Shown here: one piece after another, positions 28,308-37,915 of the stretch
How the letters are laid out: each line of letters opens with the position of its first letter
How positions within the stretch are numbered: position 1 is the first letter of the stretch
NCBI RefSeq assembly: GCF_020164745.1
Contig: NZ_JAIUGV010000004.1
Span: 248,001-312,000, forward strand
Direction: 5' to 3'
From: Mesorhizobium sp. ES1-4
GTDB lineage: Bacteria > Pseudomonadota > Alphaproteobacteria > Rhizobiales > Rhizobiaceae
DNA: 64,000 nucleotides
The notes under the pieces: model-generated
The model's database searches: none
What the model saw: the letters and a program-made list of their open reading frames with translations, nothing else
Told to the model about the DNA's origin: nothing
Position numbers and translations under genes: made by a program

Positions 28308-29170
28308 ATTACCGTCACGCTTACCACGCCGGAAATTTCGCCGACGTCGTCAAACATGTCGTGCTGACGCTCCTGCTCGAATATCTGAAGCAGAAGGACA
28401 AGGCGTTTCGCGTCGTGGATACCCATGCCGGCATCGGCCGCTACGATCTGTCGTCGGTCGAAGCGCAAAAGACCGGCGAGTGGCAGGGCGGCGTTGGCAG
28501 GCTGATCGATGCCTCGTTCGACGTTAAGGCGGCGGCGCTGCTGGCGCCCTATCTGGCGGCGGTGCGCGCGCTCAATCCCGAGGGCGGCGTGAAGAAATAT
28601 CCGGGCTCGCCGTTGCTCGCGCGCAATCTCCTGCGCAAGCAGGACCGGTTGTCGGCGGTCGAACTGCATCCGAAAGACGCCGCCAGGCTGAAGACGGAGT
28701 TCGCCGGCGATTTCCAGACAAGGGTGATGGAACTCGATGGCTGGCTTGCGCTCGGGGCGCACCTGCCGCCAAAGGAAAAGCGCGGCCTCGTGCTCATCGA
28801 CCCGCCCTTCGAGGAAGAGGGTGAGTTCGGCCGCCTCGTCGACGGGCTGATGAGGGCGTACAGGCGCTGGCCCAGCGGCATCTACGCGCTGTGGTACCCT
28901 ATCAAGGACCGCAAGGCTGTCATCGCCTTCAGAAAAGCGCTGAAGCAATCCGGCATTCCGAAAATCCTCGACATCGAATTCGAGATCAGGCCAGCCACTT
29001 CCCAACCCAGCCTCGATGGCACCGGCATGGTCGTGGTCAACCCGCCCTTCACGCTGGAAGGCGAACTGCGAACCGTCTTGCCGGCGCTGCACGGATTGCT
29101 CGCCGTGGAAAAGCCGGCGCATTGGTCGCTGGAATGGCTGACCGGCGAGCAGGTCCCGCCGCCTGTATAG
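28304..29170 (+). CDS. rlmJ: 23S rRNA (adenine-2030-N6)-methyltransferase RlmJ
   Basis: RlmJ methylates A2030 of 23S rRNA. It is 288 residues long and opens MNYRHAYHAGNFADVVKH, a family hallmark. It has DTHAGIGRYDL as the SAM region, and IDPPFEEEGEF with the DPPF catalytic motif. A second PPF element, VVNPPFTLE, is near the C-terminus. It is translationally coupled to the preceding membrane protein. Confidence 0.95.
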   Translation: MNYRHAYHAGNFADVVKHVVLTLLLEYLKQKDKAFRVVDTHAGIGRYDLSSVEAQKTGEWQGGVGRLIDASFDVKAAALLAPYLAAVRALNPEGGVKKYPGSPLLARNLLRKQDRLSAVELHPKDAARLKTEFAGDFQTRVMELDGWLALGAHLPPKEKRGLVLIDPPFEEEGEFGRLVDGLMRAYRRWPSGIYALWYPIKDRKAVIAFRKALKQSGIPKILDIEFEIRPATSQPSLDGTGMVVVNPPFTLEGELRTVLPALHGLLAVEKPAHWSLEWLTGEQVPPPV

Positions 29171-29356
29171 CCGCCTTCGATCGCCGCGCTCGTTACGACC
29201 GCACGATCCGCCTTCTCGGAACTTCGCCGCTGCCAGTGCATTGCTGCTTCCAGCAACTGCCCGGCGCCGGTTTTGTGGAAACCATTGTTTCGGCAACCGC
29301 TTGACCGCCGCCAAGTGAATCCGCACAGTGCGTGCAATCGACCTTGAGAGGCTGCC

Positions 29357-29809
29357 ATGACTCGCTTCGCCAAATCCGCACTTGCTGCCCTGGTTTCGCT
29401 CTGCACCCCCTTTGCTGCGCCTCTCGGTATCACCCAGGCGGTCCATGCCGCCGACCTTGCCGTCTATTCCGGGGACGATGGCAGCGTCTGTGGCGAGACA
29501 TGGGTGCTGAGCAAGATCACGCATCGGTTCTCCTACCAGGTGCATCACGTGCCGCATCTGCCCGATGTCGCCATCACCGATTTTCGCAACATTCGCCAGC
29601 ATCGCTATCAGCAGGCAAGCGAGGAATGGCCGATCGGCCGTCACTATTGCCGGGCAACCGTCAGCCTGTCGGATGGCCGGGACCGGTCGATCTTCTACCT
29701 GATCGAGGAAGGCCAGGGCTTTGCCTCGATCGGCGACAATGTCGAGTTCTGCGTCGCGGGTTTCGATCGCTGGATGGTCTACAACGGCCGTTGCCGCGTC
29801 CTGCGCTGA
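29357..29809 (+). CDS. hypothetical secreted protein with four cysteines
   Basis: This 150-residue protein has a signal peptide likely cleaved after VHA (residues about 1-31). The mature part has four cysteines (GSVCGE, HYCRAT, EFCVAG, GRCRV), enough for two disulfides in the periplasm. No known family was recognised. It is preceded by TTGAGAGGCTGCC, a usable ribosome binding site. Confidence 0.7.
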   Translation: MTRFAKSALAALVSLCTPFAAPLGITQAVHAADLAVYSGDDGSVCGETWVLSKITHRFSYQVHHVPHLPDVAITDFRNIRQHRYQQASEEWPIGRHYCRATVSLSDGRDRSIFYLIEEGQGFASIGDNVEFCVAGFDRWMVYNGRCRVLR

Positions 29810-29907
29810 ACGCGCCTCTTCCTTCCCGATCCTTTTTCGCGCCTGCTGCCTGAAAGGTCGCGGGCGCTTTGGCGCCGGCGTAGCCTCTTGTTCGCTCGGT
29901 CGCAGTG

Positions 29908-30219
29908 CTACTTCCTGCGCCGCGTTGCCTCTGCCTGATCGATGATCTCGCGAAGAAAGACAACGTGACCGCGAAAGGCCCGCCGCCCGGCCGTCGTCGC
30001 TCTGATCCGTGTCCGCGGCCGGCGTCCGACAAAAAGCTTTTCAATATCGACATAGCCGGCCCTGGCCAGCGTATCGAGATGTGCCCCGAGATTGCCGTCC
30101 GTGGTTTCGATGATGGCCTTCAACTGGGTGAACTCCAGCGCCGCGCGTCTTTCCAGCGTGTTCAAGGCGGCCATGATCCTGAGCCGTGTACTCTGGTGGA
30201 TAACGTCGTCGGCGCTCAT
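29908..30219 (-). CDS. winged-helix transcriptional regulator
   Basis: This protein of about 103 residues has a winged-helix DNA-binding fold: MSADDVIHQSTRLRIMAAL, then FTQLKAIIETTDGNLGAHLD and the wing RTRIRATTAGRRAF. It resembles the small ArsR/MarR-like one-domain regulators (HTH_27 type). ATG 30219 with AAGGAT upstream is chosen over an in-frame ATG at 30267, because a palindrome at 30241-30257 would fall inside the longer version. No target gene is adjacent apart from itself. Confidence 0.82.
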   Translation of the reverse strand: MSADDVIHQSTRLRIMAALNTLERRAALEFTQLKAIIETTDGNLGAHLDTLARAGYVDIEKLFVGRRPRTRIRATTAGRRAFRGHVVFLREIIDQAEATRRRK

Positions 30220-30240
30220 CAATCCGATCCTTGACGGAAT

Positions 30241-30257
30241 ACTCTGCAAAGTAGAGT
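30241..30257. promoter_or_regulatory. palindrome upstream of the winged-helix regulator
   Basis: The sequence actct-N7-agagt lies 22 bases upstream of the chosen start. It is a candidate autoregulatory operator. Confidence 0.4.
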
Positions 30258-30666
30258 TCTCTGTCAATCTGGACCTGTGCTCGAAACATGGTTGACAAGG
30301 TGATCTTCAGTTCGATCGTCGCATCGCGCTCGTGATCCGCACGGACCGCTCGCTTGCAAAAGATGATCGCCTCGATGAGACGGCGGGTCATGATATTCGC
30401 GGCCGAAGATCATGCGGGAAGTTGCTCGCTAAGCTTCGGAGCTTCACGGCGCGCCCGCATCGGAAATGCCGGCTTCAAATTGCTGGTGGGGTCGGAAGAT
30501 CAACGGCGGATTTCTCGAGCGAAGAGTATGATTGTGCGTCGATCGCAACCAAAATTTAAGTTGAGAAAATCATATCGTTGCTTCGCTGGCTAGCGAGACG
30601 CGAGTCAGATATGCATTGCGCGTCGGGGTCACTCACGGCCATCGGCACAACGTGAAGGGGCATGAC
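30258..30666. other. intergenic region upstream of the histone-like gene
   Basis: Frames here lack family resemblance. It should hold the divergent promoters of the winged-helix regulator and the histone-like gene. The AT-rich patch around 30545-30580 is the likeliest promoter zone for the latter. Confidence 0.45.
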
Positions 30667-31173
30667 ATGGCTAAGCAGTCATCTAAAGCGCCGGCATCCA
30701 AGACACCGGCAAAGAAAGCACCTGCAAAAGCAGTCGCGGCGAAGGCCGCAACGGCAGTAAAGAAAGCAGCACCTGCCGCCAAGCCGAAGGCCGCAGCGGC
30801 CAAGGCGCCGGCAAAGAAACCTGCCGTCGCGGCGAAGAAACCCACAGTAGCGGCAAAGGCTGCTGCGAAGCCGGCGGCCAAGAAGGCAGCGCCCGCGAAG
30901 GCTGCGCCCGCGAAGGCTGCGCCAAAGCCGACCGCGAAAGCGGCACCGGCCAAGAAGCCCGCGGCAAAGGCCGCGTCCAAGCCCGCTGCCAAGAAGGCTG
31001 CGCCTGCGAAAGCCGCGGCGAAGCCGGCCGCGAAAGCCCCGGCGAAGCCAACGAAAGCAGCCGCGAAGCCAGCGAAAGCAGCTGCAGCCGCGACCAAGCC
31101 GGCAGTGAAAAAAGCCGCGGCGCCGAAGGCTAAGGCAGCGCCTGCGAAGGCGAAAGCTCCGGCCAAGAAATAA
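30667..31173 (+). CDS. Lys/Ala/Pro-rich histone H1-like protein
   Basis: This 168-residue protein is almost wholly Lys, Ala, Pro and a few Val/Thr, in AAKKPA-like repeats from residue 10 to the end. Such proteins resemble the C-terminal tail of eukaryotic H1 and bacterial H1-like proteins (AlgP, HctB type), and probably bind DNA without a folded domain. The start at 30667 (MAKQSSKAPASK) follows GAAGGGGC. Long frames on the other strand are a by-product of the repetitive codons. Confidence 0.85.
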   Translation: MAKQSSKAPASKTPAKKAPAKAVAAKAATAVKKAAPAAKPKAAAAKAPAKKPAVAAKKPTVAAKAAAKPAAKKAAPAKAAPAKAAPKPTAKAAPAKKPAAKAASKPAAKKAAPAKAAAKPAAKAPAKPTKAAAKPAKAAAAATKPAVKKAAAPKAKAAPAKAKAPAKK

Positions 31174-31591
31174 GCCGGGCCGTTGGGGCGCCGCGTGTCC
31201 TTCAGGGTACGGCAGGGACGCTTTGACGCTCTGGATGCGAGCATATCCGGCAGCGGGTTCAGCCCTCGGGGTTGAGCGTCGGGAAAGAGCCGAGGGGCAA
31301 GCAAAGCGAGGCGCCGGTTGGCTGCCTCGCTCGCCAGGCTTTCGCTCCTCGCTATGTTTGTCGAAATTTCGACGCGGCGCTTGGGTGCCCCGTGAAATGT
31401 GAATGCAGGTTTTGATCCCGGTGGCTTGCTGTCGTGGCCTGCTGATATCGTCCACTGTACCGTTTGGGGGCTTGGCGTGATGCCGGGTCGGAAACCGCAA
31501 TCGGTTTCTGGCCACTGTTTTTTTGCACTTGGCGATTGATCGCAACGGCCTGTGCGGTCAACACTGGATGTCCGCAAACAGGAAACTGATC
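31174..31591. other. intergenic region with a 14-bp palindrome
   Basis: No gene is seen. A perfect palindrome gtcgaaatttcgac occupies 31360-31373 and could be a regulator site for the following GST gene. Confidence 0.4.
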
Positions 31592-32188
31592 ATGCCGAAG
31601 CTGCTCTACGCGTCCGCCTCTCCCTACAGCTCCAAGGTAAGGATGGCCGCCGCCTATGCCGGAATCGCCCTCGATGAGGTGCCGGTCAAGACCGAGGACA
31701 GGCCGGCCGAACTGATCGGCGCCAATCCGCTCGGCAAGATCCCGGTTCTGGTGCTCGACGATGGCCGTTCTATCCACGACAGCCGCGCCATCACCCAGCA
31801 CCTCAACCGTATGTCGAAGAGCGCGCTGTTTCCACGCAATGCCGACAAGCGTCTGGAAGCGGAAGTGCTGGAGGCGCTGGCTGACGGTATCTGCGATTGC
31901 GCGCTGTCGATGGTCTACGAGCGTCGCACCCGGCCCGAAGAGATGGTCTATCAGCCCTGGCTCGACCGCCAGTGGGCGAAGATCACGGCAGCACTCGATC
32001 TGCTCAACGCCAATCCGCCGAAACTGCCGAAGAAGATCACCGCCGGTCAATTGGCATTGCGGGCCTGCCTCGGCTATCTCTCGCTGCGCTTTGGCGGTCA
32101 GTGGGAGAAGGGGCGCGGCCGGTTGACCCGCTGGGCGGCGCGCTTCGACGAAAAATTTCCGGAGCTGAAGTCCGCGGTTCCGGCCTGA
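31592..32188 (+). CDS. glutathione S-transferase family protein
   Basis: This 198-residue protein has a thioredoxin-like N-terminal domain: MPKLLYASASPYSSKVRMAA, with the S-P-Y-S glutathione-site region, then NPLGKIPVLVLDDG and the DSRAITQHL motif. It also has an all-helical C-terminal domain. The start is chosen where the fold begins. The substrate is unknown. A strong bidirectional terminator follows. Confidence 0.9.
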   Translation: MPKLLYASASPYSSKVRMAAAYAGIALDEVPVKTEDRPAELIGANPLGKIPVLVLDDGRSIHDSRAITQHLNRMSKSALFPRNADKRLEAEVLEALADGICDCALSMVYERRTRPEEMVYQPWLDRQWAKITAALDLLNANPPKLPKKITAGQLALRACLGYLSLRFGGQWEKGRGRLTRWAARFDEKFPELKSAVPA

Positions 32189-32197
32189 GCGGACGTA

Positions 32198-32226
32198 AAA
32201 AAGCCGGGCGCGAGGCCCGGCTTTTT
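32198..32226. terminator. bidirectional terminator between GST and Omp25-like genes
   Basis: Perfect 12-bp arms (32198-32209 and 32215-32226) with A- and T-runs at the ends lie between two convergent genes. Confidence 0.88.
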
Positions 32227-32246
32227 CGTGTCGTGGCTTGGACGAC

Positions 32247-32897
32247 TTAGAACTTCATACCAAGGCCGAAGGTGACGCGGTTGTCCGTCGCCTTGACGCT
32301 GCCGACATTGCCGAAGCTCTTGCTGCCGAAGTCGGTATAGCGATACTCGACGCGGCCGAACACGTTGTCGGTGAGCTTGATGTCGGTGCCGACACCCGCA
32401 GTCCAACCCACCATTGTGGCGCGGTCGCTGCTGACACCATCATCGATTTTCAGGCTTCTGCCGGCGAGACCGCCGGTGCCATAGAGCAGGATTTCCGGAG
32501 TCACGGCGTAGCCGAGACGGGCACGCAGAGAACCTTCGAAGCCGGCCTTTGAATCAATACCGGCGTTGTCGCCCTTGACGCCGTTGTAGCCGAGTTCGGC
32601 TTCACCGCCGTATACGAAGTTCTCCTGCTGCCACTGGTAGCCGCCGAAGACGCTGCCGACGAAACCCTTGGTTCCGACGTTGACACCGATATCTCTGGCA
32701 TTGGAATGGCCGCTGAAGCCATAGCCGACGTTCAGACCGGCATACGGGCCAGCCCACGATGCGACCGGAAGTTCGGCAACCGGCGCGGGTGCCGGCGGCT
32801 CTTCCTGGACGACATCCGCCGCGTAGGCGGTACTACCGAGGGCGAAGAGCCCGAGCGCAACAGCCAGCGGCCGTGCGAATTTGAGATTGGCTTGCAT
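32247..32897 (-). CDS. outer-membrane beta-barrel protein (Omp25/Omp31-like)
   Basis: This 216-residue protein has a signal peptide cleaved near AYAAD, a short Pro/Glu linker (QEEPPAPAPVAEL) and an eight-stranded barrel. The barrel has GPYAGLNVGYGFSG at its start and the terminal RVTFGLGMKF with a C-terminal Phe. This pattern matches the rhizobial/Brucella Omp25-31 family of surface porin-like proteins. Confidence 0.9.
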   Translation of the reverse strand: MQANLKFARPLAVALGLFALGSTAYAADVVQEEPPAPAPVAELPVASWAGPYAGLNVGYGFSGHSNARDIGVNVGTKGFVGSVFGGYQWQQENFVYGGEAELGYNGVKGDNAGIDSKAGFEGSLRARLGYAVTPEILLYGTGGLAGRSLKIDDGVSSDRATMVGWTAGVGTDIKLTDNVFGRVEYRYTDFGSKSFGNVGSVKATDNRVTFGLGMKF

Positions 32898-33308
32898 TGT
32901 TCTTTACTCCTTAAGCCACAGGACACAGGCTTGTTTCTCACGATCGCCATCGACCCGCCCGGGGGGTGAAACGGATCTGGCGTTCGTCGGTTCCAAATGT
33001 CGTGTCAAAATACGGCTGAAGCGAACCTGAACTTGGGTGATTCCCCGGCGCGAATGAGGCAGAACCTTGACGTTGCATCTTCGCAACAGCGAAATGTCAG
33101 CAGCAATTCATGCTGCGCTGCACGCCGCTTGGTGCAAGGAGTCCACCGACCTATATTGCGGTCCGGCGGTCCGAGTCCAAGAGGGCTCGGCATGCCGAAC
33201 CGGGCGCTTCGCCACAATGCTGCCCCAGGTGCGAACGCCATTTAACGCATGCCGGGCCATATTTCGTCGGCATCGCGTTTTCGGGCCGAAATTGAGGATT
33301 GACAACAG
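32898..33308. other. divergent intergenic region of omp and SDR genes
   Basis: No gene was found. It must carry the promoters of the barrel-protein gene (minus) and the SDR gene (plus). No clear operator was recognised. Confidence 0.45.
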
Positions 33309-34073
33309 ATGAGCAAAGCCGCTGCCGTGGCGCTGGTGACCGGTGGAGCGAAACGGATCGGCAAGGCGATCGTCGAGGATCTGGCCCGCCATGGTTTTGC
33401 GATCGCCGTCCATTCCAACCGCTCACACGATGAGGCGGATGCGTTGGCCGCGATGATTAACCGGTCGGGCGGCCGCGCCGCCGTGGTCGTGGCCGATCTG
33501 ACCGACATGGACGCCGTCGGCGACCTCGTCGGCCAGGCGGAGGCAGCGCTGGGCCCAATCTCGCTGCTGGTCAACAATGCTTCGCTCTTCGTCGATGATT
33601 CCGTCGAGGATTTCGACTGGCATGCCTGGGACCGCCATTTTGCCATTCATGTGAAAACACCGGCGCTGTTGGCGCAGAACTTTGCCCGTTCCTTGCCGGA
33701 AGGGCAGGAGGGGCTGATCGTCAACATTATCGACCAACGCGTCTGGCGGCCGACACCGCGCTATTTCTCCTATGCGCTGTCCAAATCGGCGCTCTGGACC
33801 CAGACGCAGATGTTGGCGCAGGCGCTCGCGCCTCGCATCCGCGTCAATGCGATCGGGCCGGGCCCGACGCTGAAGAGCGTACGCCAGGACGATTCCGATT
33901 TTGATGCTCAGGTCGCTGGCCTCATTCTGAAACGCGGCCCGGAATTGCCGGAATTCGGCGCCACCATCCGCTATCTCTGGAAGACGCGCTCGGTCACCGG
34001 CCAGATGATCGCGCTCGATGGCGGCCAGCATCTTGCATGGCAGACGCCCGATGTGACAGGCATGGCGGAATGA
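33309..34073 (+). CDS. short-chain dehydrogenase, pteridine-reductase-like
   Basis: This 254-residue SDR has [11 protein letters not shown] at about 10-20, NNAS, and the Y-x3-K active site in [11 protein letters not shown]. The TGGAKRIG and NNASLF motifs, together with the [19 protein letters not shown] region, point to the FolM/pteridine reductase subgroup, which reduces dihydromonapterin or dihydrofolate. Its stop overlaps the uvrC start by four bases (ATGA). Confidence 0.85.
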   Translation: MSKAAAVALVTGGAKRIGKAIVEDLARHGFAIAVHSNRSHDEADALAAMINRSGGRAAVVVADLTDMDAVGDLVGQAEAALGPISLLVNNASLFVDDSVEDFDWHAWDRHFAIHVKTPALLAQNFARSLPEGQEGLIVNIIDQRVWRPTPRYFSYALSKSALWTQTQMLAQALAPRIRVNAIGPGPTLKSVRQDDSDFDAQVAGLILKRGPELPEFGATIRYLWKTRSVTGQMIALDGGQHLAWQTPDVTGMAE

Positions 34074-36154
34074 GTCCTTTGGATCACAAGAACAAGGCGC
34101 GCGGCGGCGCTGATGATCTTCCTCCCGAAATCGACCTCGAGGATGAGGCGCTGGAGGAGATCGTCGAACCGGTCGGCCCGGATGTCGCCTTCACGGCCAT
34201 CGACTGGACGCCGCATGCCGGCGACGCCGAAGGCATGGTCGGCGCCGAGGTGATCCAGACGCTGGTGAAACGGCTGCCCAATGCACCAGGCGTATATCGG
34301 ATGATGAACGCCGCTGGCGACGTGCTCTATGTCGGCAAGGCGCGCAGCCTGAAGAAGCGTGTAACCAACTATGCGCAAGGCAGGTTCCACACCAACCGCA
34401 TCGGTCGCATGGTGCGCGAGACGTCGACGATGGAATTCGTCGTCACCCGCACCGAGATCGAGGCGCTGCTGCTCGAAGCCAATCTTATCAAGCGTTTGCG
34501 GCCGCGATTCAATGTGCTTATGCGGGACGACAAGTCGTTCCCGTATATCCTTTTGACCGGCGACCATGTCTCGCCCGGCATCTACAAGCATCGCGGCGCG
34601 CGGTCGCGCAAGGGCGACTATTTCGGCCCCTTCGCCTCGGCCGGTGCAGTCGGCCGTACCATCAATTCGCTGCAGCGCGCCTTCCTGCTCAGAAGCTGCA
34701 CCAATTCGTTCTACGAGAACCGCACGCGGCCATGCCTGCTCTATCAGATCAAGCGCTGCGCCGGTCCGTGCACCGGCGAAATCTCGCATGAGGGTTATGC
34801 CGAGCTGGTCGCCGAAGCGAAGGATTTTTTGTCCGGCCGCAGTCAGAAGGTGAAGACCGAGATTTCGGCTGCCATGCAGCAGGCCTCACAAGACCTCGAT
34901 TTCGAGCGCGCCGCCATCTATCGCGACCGGCTGGCGGCCCTGTCGCACGTGCAGAGCCATCAGGGCATCAACCCCGCGACCGTCGACGAGGCCGATGTCT
35001 TCGCCATCCATCAGGAAGGCGGCCAGGTCTGCATCCAGGTGTTTTTCTTCCGCACCGGCCAGAACTGGGGCAACCGCGCCTATTTCCCGAAGGCCGATCC
35101 GGCGCTGGAAGGATCGGAAGTGCTGGGCTCGTTCCTGGCGCAGTTCTACGACGACAAGCCGACACCGCGCGCCATTCTCCTGTCTCAGACCGTGGAGGAC
35201 CAGGAACTGCTGGGCGAGGCGCTCTCGACCCGCGCCGGCCGCAAAGTGGCGATCTCGGTGCCGCAGCGCGGCGAGAAGAAGGACCTGACCGACAACGCCT
35301 TGCAGAATGCGCGTGAGGCGCTTGGCCGCCGGCTGGCGGAAACCTCGACGCAAGCGCGGCTGCTTGCCGGTTTCGCCGAGACGTTCGGCCTGGCCAAGCC
35401 GCCGGTGCGCATCGAAGTCTACGACAACTCGCACATCATGGGCACCAACGCCGTTGGCGCCATGGTCGTCGCGGGACCGGAAGGCTTCGTGAAGAACCAG
35501 TACAGAAAATTCAACATCCGCTCGACGGAGATCACGCCAGGCGACGATTTCGGCATGATGCGCGAAGTGATGGAGCGGCGTTTTTCGCGATTGCTCAAGG
35601 AGCATGGCGATGTTGCCGTGGCCGACGATGCGGCAGCGGGCGAGGCGACGGCAGCCGAAACCGGCGATGATATCGAAGACGATATCTCCGGCAGCTTCCC
35701 GGCTTGGCCCGATGTCATCCTGATCGACGGCGGCCAGGGCCAGATGACGGCGGTGCGCAAGATCCTGTCGGATCTCGGCATCGAGGACCGCGTCGTTGCC
35801 ATCGGCATCGCCAAGGGGCAGGACCGCGATGCCGGCCGCGAGCGCTTCTTCGTCAAGGGCAGGGACTCGTTTTCGCTGCCTGTACGCGACCCCGTGCTCT
35901 ATTTCGTCCAGCGGCTGCGCGACGAGGTCCACCGCTTCGCCATCGGTTCGCACCGGGCTCGCCGCAAGAAGGAGATGGTCAAGAGCCCGCTCGACGAAAT
36001 CGCCGGCATCGGCCCCGGCCGCAAGCGCGCGCTTCTCTTGCATTTCGGCACAGCCAAAGCGGTCAGCCGTGCCGCAATCGAGGATCTGAGAAAGGTTGAC
36101 GGCATTTCCGAACAGGTGGCGAAACTGGTCTACAATCACTTCCACGAGAGCTGA
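34070..36154 (+). CDS. uvrC: excinuclease ABC subunit C
   Basis: UvrC makes both incisions in nucleotide excision repair. The 694-residue protein has an acidic N-terminal extension and a GIY-YIG nuclease domain ([24 protein letters not shown], about 80-110). It also has a UVR domain near 260-290, an RNase-H-like endonuclease domain with [17 protein letters not shown], and C-terminal helix-hairpin-helix motifs ([13 protein letters not shown]). It starts within the SDR stop codon. Two bases after its stop begins a 57-bp tandem repeat array. Confidence 0.97.
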   Translation: MSPLDHKNKARGGADDLPPEIDLEDEALEEIVEPVGPDVAFTAIDWTPHAGDAEGMVGAEVIQTLVKRLPNAPGVYRMMNAAGDVLYVGKARSLKKRVTNYAQGRFHTNRIGRMVRETSTMEFVVTRTEIEALLLEANLIKRLRPRFNVLMRDDKSFPYILLTGDHVSPGIYKHRGARSRKGDYFGPFASAGAVGRTINSLQRAFLLRSCTNSFYENRTRPCLLYQIKRCAGPCTGEISHEGYAELVAEAKDFLSGRSQKVKTEISAAMQQASQDLDFERAAIYRDRLAALSHVQSHQGINPATVDEADVFAIHQEGGQVCIQVFFFRTGQNWGNRAYFPKADPALEGSEVLGSFLAQFYDDKPTPRAILLSQTVEDQELLGEALSTRAGRKVAISVPQRGEKKDLTDNALQNAREALGRRLAETSTQARLLAGFAETFGLAKPPVRIEVYDNSHIMGTNAVGAMVVAGPEGFVKNQYRKFNIRSTEITPGDDFGMMREVMERRFSRLLKEHGDVAVADDAAAGEATAAETGDDIEDDISGSFPAWPDVILIDGGQGQMTAVRKILSDLGIEDRVVAIGIAKGQDRDAGRERFFVKGRDSFSLPVRDPVLYFVQRLRDEVHRFAIGSHRARRKKEMVKSPLDEIAGIGPGRKRALLLHFGTAKAVSRAAIEDLRKVDGISEQVAKLVYNHFHES

Positions 36155-36155
36155 T

Positions 36156-36351
36156 GCATGTCGCCCAAAAGTGTGCGCGGTTTTGGGATAACGACATGCA
36201 TGAAGCAACAACGCATGTCGCCCAAAAGTGCGCGTAGTTTTGGGATAACGACATGCATGAAACAACAACGCATGTCGCCCAAAAGTGCGCGTGGTTTTGG
36301 GATAACGACATGCGTAAGGCAAGAACGCATGTCGCCCAAAAGTGCACTCGG
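36156..36351. repeat. 57-bp tandem array of hairpin elements downstream of uvrC
   Basis: Copies begin at 36156, 36213, 36270 and 36327 (the last partial), exactly 57 bases apart. Each full copy has outer arms gcatgtcg and cgacatgc and inner arms cccaaaa and ttttggg around a 10-nt centre. The outer and inner arms fit the dispersed palindromic elements at 43901-43943 and 56712-56756. Confidence 0.92.
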
Positions 36352-36495
36352 CATATCTCCCGAAAATGGCTACGGTTTTGGCACAAGGTGTGCGAAGGTT
36401 TCCCGCTGTTTTCGGCTGGCCAATCGATTTTGGCCTGTTGACCCCCCACATTCGCATCTGATTTGAGTACGCAGGCAGAAAGAGTCCCCGAAGAC

Positions 36496-37092
36496 ATGGC
36501 CCAGCGCGCGTTTAACCTGCCCAACATCCTGACCTACGCCCGCATCGTCGCGGTGCCGCTGGTCGTGCTGTGCTTTTTTCTAGAAGGCCATCTGAAATCG
36601 AGCGACTTCGCCCGCTGGTCGGCGCTGGTCATTTTCCTGCTGGCGTCGATCACCGATTACTTCGACGGCTATTTTGCCCGCGCCTGGCAGCAGACCTCCA
36701 ATATCGGCAAGATGCTCGATCCAATTGCCGACAAGCTGCTGGTCGCCACGTGCCTTTTGCTGCTTGCCGCCGACACCGACCGCCATGCCGGCATCGCCGG
36801 CTGGTCGCTGTGGGCGGCGATCATCATCCTGTGTCGCGAAATCCTGGTTTCGGGCCTGCGCGAATATCTGGCGGCGCTCAAGGTCTCGGTGCCGGTAACG
36901 CAGCTCGCCAAATGGAAAACCACCATCCAGATGGTCGCCATCGCCTTCCTGCTGGCGGGGCCAGCCGGCGACAAAATCTTTCCGCTGACCACGGAGACCG
37001 GCCTCGTACTGCTGTGGATCGCGGCCCTCGTGACGCTCTACACCGGCTATGACTATTTCCGCGCTGGCCTCAAACACATCATGGACGAGTGA
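36496..37092 (+). CDS. pgsA: CDP-diacylglycerol-glycerol-3-phosphate 3-phosphatidyltransferase
   Basis: PgsA makes phosphatidylglycerophosphate, the precursor of phosphatidylglycerol and cardiolipin. The 198-residue membrane protein starts MAQRAFNLPNILTYARI. It has the CDP-alcohol signature D-G-x2-A-R in ITDYFDGYFARAWQQTSNIGKMLDPIADK. ATG 36496 is favoured; an in-frame TTG 33 bases earlier is possible. It follows uvrC as in other rhizobia and precedes moaD. Confidence 0.94.
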   Translation: MAQRAFNLPNILTYARIVAVPLVVLCFFLEGHLKSSDFARWSALVIFLLASITDYFDGYFARAWQQTSNIGKMLDPIADKLLVATCLLLLAADTDRHAGIAGWSLWAAIIILCREILVSGLREYLAALKVSVPVTQLAKWKTTIQMVAIAFLLAGPAGDKIFPLTTETGLVLLWIAALVTLYTGYDYFRAGLKHIMDE

Positions 37093-37093
37093 G

Positions 37094-37351
37094 ATGACGA
37101 CCCGTCTCATCTATTTCGCCTGGGTTCGCGAACGGATCGGCATGCCGGAAGAAGATGTCGAATTGCCCGCCGCCATCGAGACGGTCGCCGACCTCCTGCA
37201 CTGGCTGCAATCGCGCGGCGAAGGTTATCAACACGCGCTGCAATATCCCGATGTGATCCGCGTCGCCATCAACCAGGAACATGTCGACCACCGCGAGAAG
37301 ATATCAGGCGCGCGCGAGATCGCGCTGTTCCCGCCGATGACCGGGGGCTGA
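37094..37351 (+). CDS. moaD: molybdopterin synthase sulfur-carrier subunit MoaD
   Basis: This 85-residue ubiquitin-like protein ends in the required Gly-Gly (PPMTGG), whose C-terminus is thiocarboxylated to donate sulfur to precursor Z. It starts one base after pgsA and precedes moaE by four bases. Confidence 0.94.
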   Translation: MTTRLIYFAWVRERIGMPEEDVELPAAIETVADLLHWLQSRGEGYQHALQYPDVIRVAINQEHVDHREKISGAREIALFPPMTGG

Positions 37352-37355
37352 CATC

Positions 37356-37838
37356 ATGTCGGCCGTTCTGGTGCCGACCGTGCGCATCCAGCGCCAGGAT
37401 TTCGACGTTGCCGCCGAGATCGCCGGGCTGACGCAAGGCCGCGCCGACATTGGCGCGGTAGTCACCTTCTCCGGCATGTGCCGCGACGAGCAGGGCGCGC
37501 TTTCGGCGCTCGAGCTCGAGCACTATCCGGGCATGGCCGAAGCCGAGATCGAACGCATCGCGACCGAAGCCACCGAGCGCTGGCAGCTGCAAGGTCTCAC
37601 CGTCATCCATCGCCACGGCAAGATCGCGCCGGGAGAGAACATCGTGTTGGTGGTGGCTGCTTCGGCGCACCGCCAGGCGGCGTTCGAGGCGGCGGACTTC
37701 CTCATGGACTACCTCAAGTCGCGCGCACCCTTCTGGAAGAAAGAACATCGCGCCGACGGGTCCGAGGGCGGCTGGGTCGAGGCCAAGGAAACCGACGCCG
37801 AGGCAGCTCGGCGCTGGAAGCAGCCGCCATCCGAATAA
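37356..37838 (+). CDS. moaE: molybdopterin synthase catalytic subunit MoaE
   Basis: MoaE converts precursor Z to molybdopterin with MoaD. It is 160 residues long and has GAVVTFSGMCRDE, LELEHYPGMAEAEI, HRHGKIAPGENIVLV and the FLMDYLKSRAPFWKKE motif with the active-site lysines. The cofactor could serve the molybdopterin oxidoreductase at 48.4 kb, among others. Confidence 0.96.
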   Translation: MSAVLVPTVRIQRQDFDVAAEIAGLTQGRADIGAVVTFSGMCRDEQGALSALELEHYPGMAEAEIERIATEATERWQLQGLTVIHRHGKIAPGENIVLVVAASAHRQAAFEAADFLMDYLKSRAPFWKKEHRADGSEGGWVEAKETDAEAARRWKQPPSE

Positions 37839-37915
37839 TACCGCGCAAGCGTCACGGAACGACCGCAATCCTTCGGCCAACTGATCTCGTGACTGATTTG
37901 CAAGGGAGAACGGTC

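Noticed and set aside
30041..30391. Minus-strand frame overlapping the winged-helix regulator
   Set aside because: Most of it is the regulator in another frame, and the remaining upstream part shows no family or coding signal.
30633..31577. Long antisense frames over the histone-like gene
   Set aside because: The Lys/Ala/Pro repeat gives open frames on both strands; only the plus-strand reading has a start, ribosome binding site and sensible composition.
36156..36351. CRISPR-like or integron-like array after uvrC
   Set aside because: Every 57-bp unit is nearly the same over its whole length, so there are no spacers, and no integrase or cas gene is near.
36136..36466. Open frames with repeated MHVVIPK or MSPKSA motifs across the 57-bp array
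   Set aside because: They arise because the repeat length is a multiple of three; no ribosome binding site or family resemblance supports them.
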